From contig JAHEWK010000005.1 of NCBI GenBank assembly GCA_020740775.1, positions 1,178,001 to 1,242,000 of the forward strand: DNA of 64,000 nt, read 5' to 3'. The translations under genes were made by a program, and so were the position numbers. This document shows, one piece after another, positions 58,028-64,000 of the stretch. Position 1 is the stretch's first letter. The number at the start of each line of letters is the position of its first letter. This stretch comes from Ilyonectria destructans (taxonomy: Eukaryota > Ascomycota > Sordariomycetes > Hypocreales > Nectriaceae). Under the pieces are notes generated by a model. It did not search any database. It was not told where the DNA came from and saw only the letters and a program-made list of their open reading frames with translations.

Positions 58028-59956
58028 ATGGCGTTACCCAAGTTTCTGACGCCCATCGGTGACCGGCGCGGCGTGCACAGCTCCAACGGGCAAACCAACC
58101 TCGATGCCGCCCGCGACACTGCCCCCAGGTTCGAGAAGGTGACCTGGTACAAGGAGCCTCACTTGCGCAAGCTCTACATCCTCTCCATCTTCCTGCTGAT
58201 TGCCTCAGCCACCACCGGCTACGATGGCATGATGGTCAACACGTCGCAGCAGATGGACAAGTGGACGACGTACTTTCCCGAGGTCGAAAACAACAACAAG
58301 CTCGGAATCCTCATCAACATGTACAACATTGGTTCCATTGTCTCCTTCTTCATCGTCCCCTACATGGCCGATAACCTGGGCCGAAAGCCCACCATTATGA
58401 TCGGCTGTGTCATCATGATTACCGGTGCCCTGATTTCCACCTTCTGCAACGGCTATGGAAGTGAGTTTTGCCATGTCTGGCATCCGTATACAGACGGCGG
58501 GCTTGGACTGACGAGTTGCATTTAGTGTACATTGGCGGTCGATTTATTCTCGGTTTCGGCAACTCGCTAGCACAGATGTCATCTCCCATGCTTCTGACTG
58601 AGATCTGCCACCCTCAGCACCGTGGTCCTCTCACTGCTGTTTACAACTGTCTCTGGAATTTGGGCTCCTTGAGTAAGTTGAAAAAGTGCCTCGAGTGTCG
58701 CAGTTGAATCGCCGACTAACCCGTGCAAAAGTTGTTTCTGTTGTTGGTTGGGGAACTGCCTCCATCAACAGCAACTGGTCATGGCGATCCATCACCTTTA
58801 TCCAGGCCGTCCCCTCCATCATCCAGCTCGCCGGTATCTGGTGGGTCCCCGAGTCCCCTCGATTCCTCGTCAACAAGGACAAGTCCGAGGAGGCCCTCGC
58901 CATGCTCGCCAAGCACCACGCCGGTGGCGACGTGAACAACGCGACTGTCCAGTTCCAGTACCGTGAAATCAAGCAAACCATTGAGGCCGACAAGTCAGCC
59001 CGCACGGCTACCAGCTATGCCGACTTCCTCAAGACCAGGGGTAACCGATGGAGGCTCGCCATTATCATTTCTCTGGGTATCATCTCGCAGTACTCTGGAA
59101 ATGCTCTGTTCTCCAACTACATCAATATCATCTACGACGGTGCTGGTATCAAAGAGCAGAACAAGAAGCTCGCTGTAAGTGGTATGCCTTTAACCGTTGC
59201 TTGAATCACGATGCTAATAATTTATCTTTGTAGCTCTCTGCCGGAAAGACCATCATGGATTTGTCCATTGCCATTGGAGCCGCTCTCACTGTCGACAGGG
59301 TTGGTCGCCGTCCGCTGTTCCTGGTTGCCATCTCCGGTATGGTCGCCTCTTTCATCCTCTGGACCATCGTTGGTGCCGTGTACGAGAACTCTGGCGTTCC
59401 CACTCCCCCCACTGAGGATGAGCCCAATGGTGGCATAAAGTACACTAACGTAGGTTCTGGCTACGCCCAGATTGCCTTCGTCTGGCTGTTCGGTGTTTTC
59501 TACGATATTGGTTTCTCCGGTCTGCTCGTTGCCTACGCCCTCGAGGTCCTCCCCTTCCATCTCCGTGCCAAGGGAATGACTATTATGAACATTACCGTCC
59601 AGGCTATCCTTGCCATTGGAAAGTAAGTCTTGCCCCTGACACCTCATTCTCATTGCAACGCAAAAGACTAACATGGGACCAGCCAAACCAACAAGGTCGC
59701 CTGGGATCACCTCCCCAAGCACTGGCACTTCATGCTTTTCTACACTATTTGGGACTCCCTTGAGTTCATCTTCGTCTGGTTCTTCTACGTCGAGACCAAG
59801 GGCCCCACCCTGGAGGAGATTGCAAAGATCTTTGACGGCGACGACGCCGTGGTCGAGCACATCGATCTCGCCCAGGTCGAGAAGGAAGTTCACCTTGGCC
59901 GACACGAGGAGGACATCAACCTATCCAACATGCACAGCGAGAAGACGGCAGCCTAA
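58028..59956 (+). CDS. MFS sugar transporter (hexose/lactose-permease type)
   Basis: Plasma-membrane sugar porter of the major facilitator superfamily, 561 aa. Five exons, 58028-58460, 58526-58672, 58732-59174, 59234-59622 and 59683-59956. Signatures: GYDGMMVNTSQQMDKW in the first membrane segment, NLGRKPT between TM2 and TM3, GRFILGFGNS, PESPRFLVNKDK, the mirrored DRVGRRPLFL, YALEVLPFHLRAKG and VETKGPTLEEI. These place it in the fungal lactose permease/hexose transporter group. Intron 2 ends in an AAAAG acceptor. The cytosolic tail is short and charged. The substrate cannot be told. Confidence 0.93.
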
Positions 59957-62060
59957 AACCCGTTGCCACCTACTTGTTGCAGTTATGCGAATGCGTTGAT
60001 TGTCGAATGCTACCCTGCTTATGTTGATCATCTCAGATGCCCCAGGGGCCACAGCGTTAATAATGGAGGATGATACCACTGAGGAGAAACTGAAAATACC
60101 TATTTGATACAATCGTTTAGTCCTATACCACGAGGTAGCAGAATATGCTGCCTAAATTACCACTATTTTACTCTTGTTCCGATATATTTGTCCATTCCAA
60201 TGCAACCTGTCCGACACCCCAGCCTGCAGTTATAGATTGTGTTGTCACCGAAGCAGGTACATACGACCATAGCTCTTAGAAAATACGGGATCCCGTCCGC
60301 TCTCCCTTAGTCAAGCTGAGAAGCGGCGAATTAGTACTCGGGTCGGTGACGACCGGGGAATCCTCGCTGTTGTATGTTTTTTTGGTGGATTTTGCTATGA
60401 AGGCATAGGGTAGCGGGCCTTGCGTGGAAAATATCGTAAATATGTTGTTTATAGCAACTCAACCAACATCCCTTTCACTTCGTCTCCTATTCATATTCAG
60501 ATGAGCAATCAGCTCTCCTCGTCACGTTTAGGTATCCTAGCGGCGTAGAATTAAGTATCGTAAAGTTATGTCCAGAACTGGTATATCCCTTAGCAAGACA
60601 TAAGTATCATCCACCGATGTTAGTGTATCAAGTACCTCGACTAGGATTGTTTAACTGAGAAGCCAGCGTGAAATAGCAGAATTTCTACTTTCTAATGTTG
60701 GGTGTGGACGACTCAACTCGCGTGTTGCTTTCATATAGATATCATCCCTATGTATTGTTAAGGATGTGTTCGTAGCACTAACTGCTCCAGGACCGTCGAC
60801 TGTTTGACTTGGCGAGCAACTGAAAGGCCCCAGCAACATGACAGAAGCGGGGCTTTTCTCCTGCAATGCAGTCCATCGTGCGAACCAGCAGAGCTTGGTG
60901 AATCCCGGTGTTTTCTCCAGGGTCGCACGGAGTCTAGCGACCTGCCTCCGTAATTAGTGCAGGAAAAGCAAGAGAAAGAGAGCGGGACAAAGTTCGATAG
61001 ATAGAGACTTGGTGAGCAGGTGCGAGCTTTCTACGACTTAGACAATCCATAATTTATGTGGATTGGTTCCGAATTTGACACACAACTCATTCCATTTTAC
61101 TCTATGTCACCCATCCAGTTTCTTTTGCCAGTGTACTGGGGCAACATGCCCCGGCATTTGTTACGAAAATCATCGGGACAGATGAGATTGTGGGACGTGA
61201 TGTAGATCAAAGAAAGGATGAGCTCAGCTGAATGCAACCCATTCTATCACATTCTATTATCTGGTTATTTGTTGCTGGTCAATAGCGTGATACCAACAGA
61301 TTTTCCACTTTCGCCTACTGAGATACAAGAGTGAGACACCTGGATCAATGAGAAACAACGTAGTTTTGGCGTTCTCACATACCCTGAGCCTAGCCCCACC
61401 CCCTGAATTTTCGGCTAAGCTGCGAATGATGATGATACTTGGGGTCGTGGCTGAGACATCCCCAAGAGCTGATCGAGACTCAGTTAATGGAACGAATCTT
61501 GGTGTAACTTCAAATCAGGAAAGAAGGAGTCTTCGCTACTTCAAACGTCATGCCTACTTTCCGCTATGTCGTGAGGTGTAGTCGGCAGGCCAGGTGGTCG
61601 CGGAGGAGAACCAACCGCAGGCGAAGGACCACGCGGGTAAATGCTCAGGCACCTGTGATAGTCGGGTGGCTGGAGTCATGTCGTTGCCTAATCCCAACAA
61701 TCTCAAGAGAGATTTGAACTTTGTGATGCCGTGTACAATTTGTCTGAACCAGTTGATTGGCTTTGTGGGCGCGAGGTGGATTATCGCTTTGAAGAACCGA
61801 GATATTGACCGTCTCTGTCTCTCAATGGTTTTGAGATAACTCGGTGTCTTGCCATACCCTATGTGTGACCTAGACCCAATATTTGAGCTGGATAGTCATC
61901 GGTGGAAAGAATCGGCCACGAGGGACAAAGACGAACTAGTATAAGAGGTCGAGGTCATCTGGCTGAAGAGCGTCTCCGAGTTGTTAGTAGCAGTCACAAA
62001 AATACAACGAAGCATCAAGCACGCACCTTGAGCACCTTTTGCACCTCCATTCCAACCACA
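59957..62060. other. AT-richer, gene-poor 2.1 kb
   Basis: No gene seen. Composition is more AT-rich than in the housekeeping part of the window, with no clear tandem repeat or terminal inverted repeat. Confidence 0.5.
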
Positions 62061-62393
62061 ATGAAGTTCACTAGCGCCTCGGCCATTATCGTCAACATCC
62101 TGGCAACAACTAGCTGGGCCACTCCCACCCCTGTCTCTGAATCCATCTCGGCCTCGAGGACCTCAGATCTCGTATGGTTGGCCTCTGAAACCGCTGGGTG
62201 CGGAGCCGCTGGAGCCTGCCACGGATTTGGAGGAGGGGGTCTTTGTAACGATCGCGTGTGTTTCGCTCTTCTGATCTCGTTGTATGGTGAGCTGATATAC
62301 TGACGCTGTCGCTTTGTGATTTAGTGTCAGCATTGTTCAGGACCCTCGGGGTCATACACTCGGGGAGCGTGCTGCGGGGTCGCATGGCAGTAA
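62061..62393 (+). CDS. Small secreted cysteine-rich protein
   Basis: Two exons, 62061-62255 and 62325-62393, give 87 aa. The signal peptide is MKFTSASAIIVNILATTSWA. The mature part is Ser/Thr-rich, then Gly/Cys-rich with seven cysteines in the last ~40 residues (GCGAAGAC, LCNDR joined to CQHC, GACCGVAW). The intron has a GTGTGT donor, a CTGAC branch point and a TTAG acceptor. The odd cysteine number and a strong donor overlapping the stop (TGGCAGTAAGT) raise the chance of another downstream exon. It resembles candidate effectors or antimicrobial peptides in size only; I recognise no family. Confidence 0.55.
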
Positions 62394-63032
62394 GTCTGAT
62401 GCCCACTTGGAGGTTTTGTTGACTCCGGTGATGTGAGCTAATGTATGGTGTTTTAAGAGCGTGCTGCTGCTACTATTCGTAGAATTCCTGTCGAATAGTT
62501 CCTCATGGAGAGGAGCTCGAGTGCTACATGAGTTTGATGTGGGTAGCCTGATAGGGGCTCGTTATATGTTGGTTAGGAAAGTAAGTATTTGAAGGATCTA
62601 CTTAAATTGAAATGAAGTTTCGATGATTCATGGGGCAACTCACTGTGTAGTTCCGGTCATCATTATGATTCTTGCCTATGCAGCACCTATAGACCCGTTC
62701 TGTAACCCACCACCTCTCTCCCTAGTACAATATTATAACCACTGATTTCCACGATTTGTTGGCATTGCTTGACAACTCGGCTCTTGACCACTAACACCAT
62801 CGTCAACTGCCACTAGTATGCGAACGAGGCTTGGAGTGGCCGTTATAGGCATAGTGAGCCAAGGCGCTATCGATGCCCAATATTCCCAGCCCGGCGGGTC
62901 GGTCCGCCTCGAGCCCCACGTGTGACTGATATCCCCTCAACCCTCGCTCGATATCCATCTCTGCGGACTAGACGCTTTCCGCAGTTGACAGGGAACCTAG
63001 TTGACAGGGAACCCCGGCTATTTCTCTTCAAC
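62394..63032. other. Spacer before the TcA-like frame
   Basis: The downstream frame is open from 62817 (a TAG lies at 62814), so upstream exon sequence may be present. A 15-bp unit (AGTTGACAGGGAACC) is tandemly duplicated at 62983-62997 and 62999-63013. An ATG at 62818 in another frame opens 35 codons and could be a first exon; I cannot decide. Confidence 0.4.
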
Positions 63033-64000
63033 ATGGAGGTGGGCTTTGGCGGGCCTTCGCCTGCGAAGAAAGGTGGCTCCGATGCAACATACCTGGTTGA
63101 TCTGCTCCACTTCCTGAAGAACACTCCCTCCGATTCTAAAGCCGACAACATCAAATCCGCCCTTGGCGTCTTGGCGAGCAGGCGCCCTGACGTACTCGCC
63201 GTTGAAAGTTCGACTACGCCTACGAAAGAAAGACTGCCTAGAATCGCTATTCTCAATGAGCTTTTGGAGTCTTTTGTTGTGACTAGTGACGACGTCTCGA
63301 CCCCCTCTCAAAGCTCAACAAACAGCGCAATCTGCCATGAGAGGCTTGCCAGCCAAATGTTCCCGTTGGGCCTTTTCCCACACGACCAAGACCTCAATGC
63401 CACGCTGTGCTACTTGAAAGCTGCGGGCATCGGGCACTACGAGATACTGTCAGTATTTGGCTCTGAAGCTTCTCTTGTTGACGAGTCCCACGACACAATT
63501 CCAACGGATGTGGGAGCGCGAAGGGAATTTATAAGTGAGGCATCCAACGTTCTGCGCCGCGCCTTTGCAATTACACATCTCGGACTAAAGCCCCTTGATA
63601 TTATGTCGATTTGCCGAGACTCACCCTACACGGAACATTTTCTTGATTTGGTCAAAAAGCTTGGCACTCAACGAATCGATCATGTCCCGGCCTTCAAAGA
63701 ACTTGACGGTATCCCAACGCACGAAAAATGGGGTTATAGATCTAAAGAAGACATGCTCAGCACCGATGACCAGAAGCAGATAGGTCTCAGCTTCGTCAGT
63801 TCCCAGTTCATTCCTCGATCTGAGCTGTCGATCGGAGATCTCGTCGAGCTCGTCAACTGTCGATATTTTCGCGGAAGACTTACCATCAATGGTTTTACTG
63901 GAAGCCATGAATTCCCAGGACCGCTCTCGGAGACACGACTTCTCTCAGTCCTTGTTAATACGCAGAAATCTCCCGAACAGGCGACTGGACCTCTGACTGA
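63033..64000 (+). CDS. TcA-like (VRP1-region) toxin-complex protein, cut by right edge
   Basis: The frame from ATG 63033 is open for 322 codons to the window end. Its order of motifs resembles the VRP1 part of bacterial insecticidal toxin-complex A subunits: ATYLVDLLHFL at ~21-31, LASRRPDVLAV at ~55, a RIAILNELLESF helix at ~74-85 (where TcA has the PYIDLVNEILE run), then MFPLGLFPHDQDL and YLKAAGIGHYEIL at ~110-140, and LVELVNCRYFRG near 275. TcA proteins are very large and form the injection pore of Tc toxins. The N-terminal cysteine-containing run that usually precedes this block is not evident, so exons may be missing upstream or the protein is shortened. No TcB- or TcC-type partner lies in the window. 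Transfer from bacteria is likely if confirmed. Confidence 0.65.
   Translation, partial: MEVGFGGPSPAKKGGSDATYLVDLLHFLKNTPSDSKADNIKSALGVLASRRPDVLAVESSTTPTKERLPRIAILNELLESFVVTSDDVSTPSQSSTNSAICHERLASQMFPLGLFPHDQDLNATLCYLKAAGIGHYEILSVFGSEASLVDESHDTIPTDVGARREFISEASNVLRRAFAITHLGLKPLDIMSICRDSPYTEHFLDLVKKLGTQRIDHVPAFKELDGIPTHEKWGYRSKEDMLSTDDQKQIGLSFVSSQFIPRSELSIGDLVELVNCRYFRGRLTINGFTGSHEFPGPLSETRLLSVLVNTQKSPEQATGPLT

Overview
This window is nuclear DNA from a filamentous ascomycete (Pezizomycotina, probably a Sordariomycete). The gene set (HIR1, MAK5, an Mlp1/TPR-like basket protein, AmdS-type amidase, DUR3, KTR mannosyltransferase, Ecp2-like effector) is fungal. Introns are 47-95 nt with GTRNGT donors, CTAAC-like branch points and YAG acceptors. 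Genes are monocistronic and lie on both strands. All exon structures were built by eye from splice signals, frame continuity and protein motifs. I saw no tRNA, rRNA, CRISPR or intact transposon.

Layout. 1-5 kb: an amidase (minus, cut by the window edge) and a DUR3 urea permease (plus) diverge from an 850-bp spacer that holds a degenerate ~80-bp repeat and six HGATAR motifs, so it reads as a nitrogen-acquisition pair. 6-8 kb: a microsomal P450 with a GC-AG intron. 8-17.4 kb: MAK5 helicase and the giant coiled-coil Mlp1/TPR protein, both minus. 18-22.5 kb: a single-pass membrane protein with three copies of a six-cysteine ectodomain, and a basic orphan protein. 22.5-25.8 kb: gene-poor with minisatellites. 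25.8-33.2 kb: an orphan membrane/coiled-coil protein, an Ecp2/Hce2-like secreted protein, a free-standing NLR N-terminal (NACHT_N/NWD) domain and an amidoligase-like protein. This stretch looks accessory.

34.7-37.9 kb: HIR1 histone chaperone subunit. 39.3-43.6 kb: a divergent GT15 mannosyltransferase and an HNH_2-type nuclease-like protein. Each is interrupted by one in-frame TAG beyond which the same frame stays open and protein-like. 45.8-49.6 kb: a nucleotide-sugar transporter and a GMPPA-like mannose-1-phosphate guanylyltransferase, convergent. 50.9-54 kb: a dynamin-like GTPase with an inserted SUMO-interacting-like motif and basic nuclear-localisation cluster. 54-58 kb: 4 kb with no gene. 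58-60 kb: an MFS sugar transporter. 60-64 kb: an AT-richer, gene-poor stretch with a small secreted cysteine-rich protein and, running off the right edge, an open frame of at least 322 codons that resembles the VRP1 region of bacterial insecticidal toxin-complex A (TcA) proteins.

Housekeeping genes occupy the middle of the window. The right edge and the 25-33 kb stretch carry the accessory, interaction-type genes. The TcA-like frame is the most striking single observation. The free NLR N-terminal domain, the two interrupted neighbours at 40-43 kb and the nuclear-looking dynamin come next.
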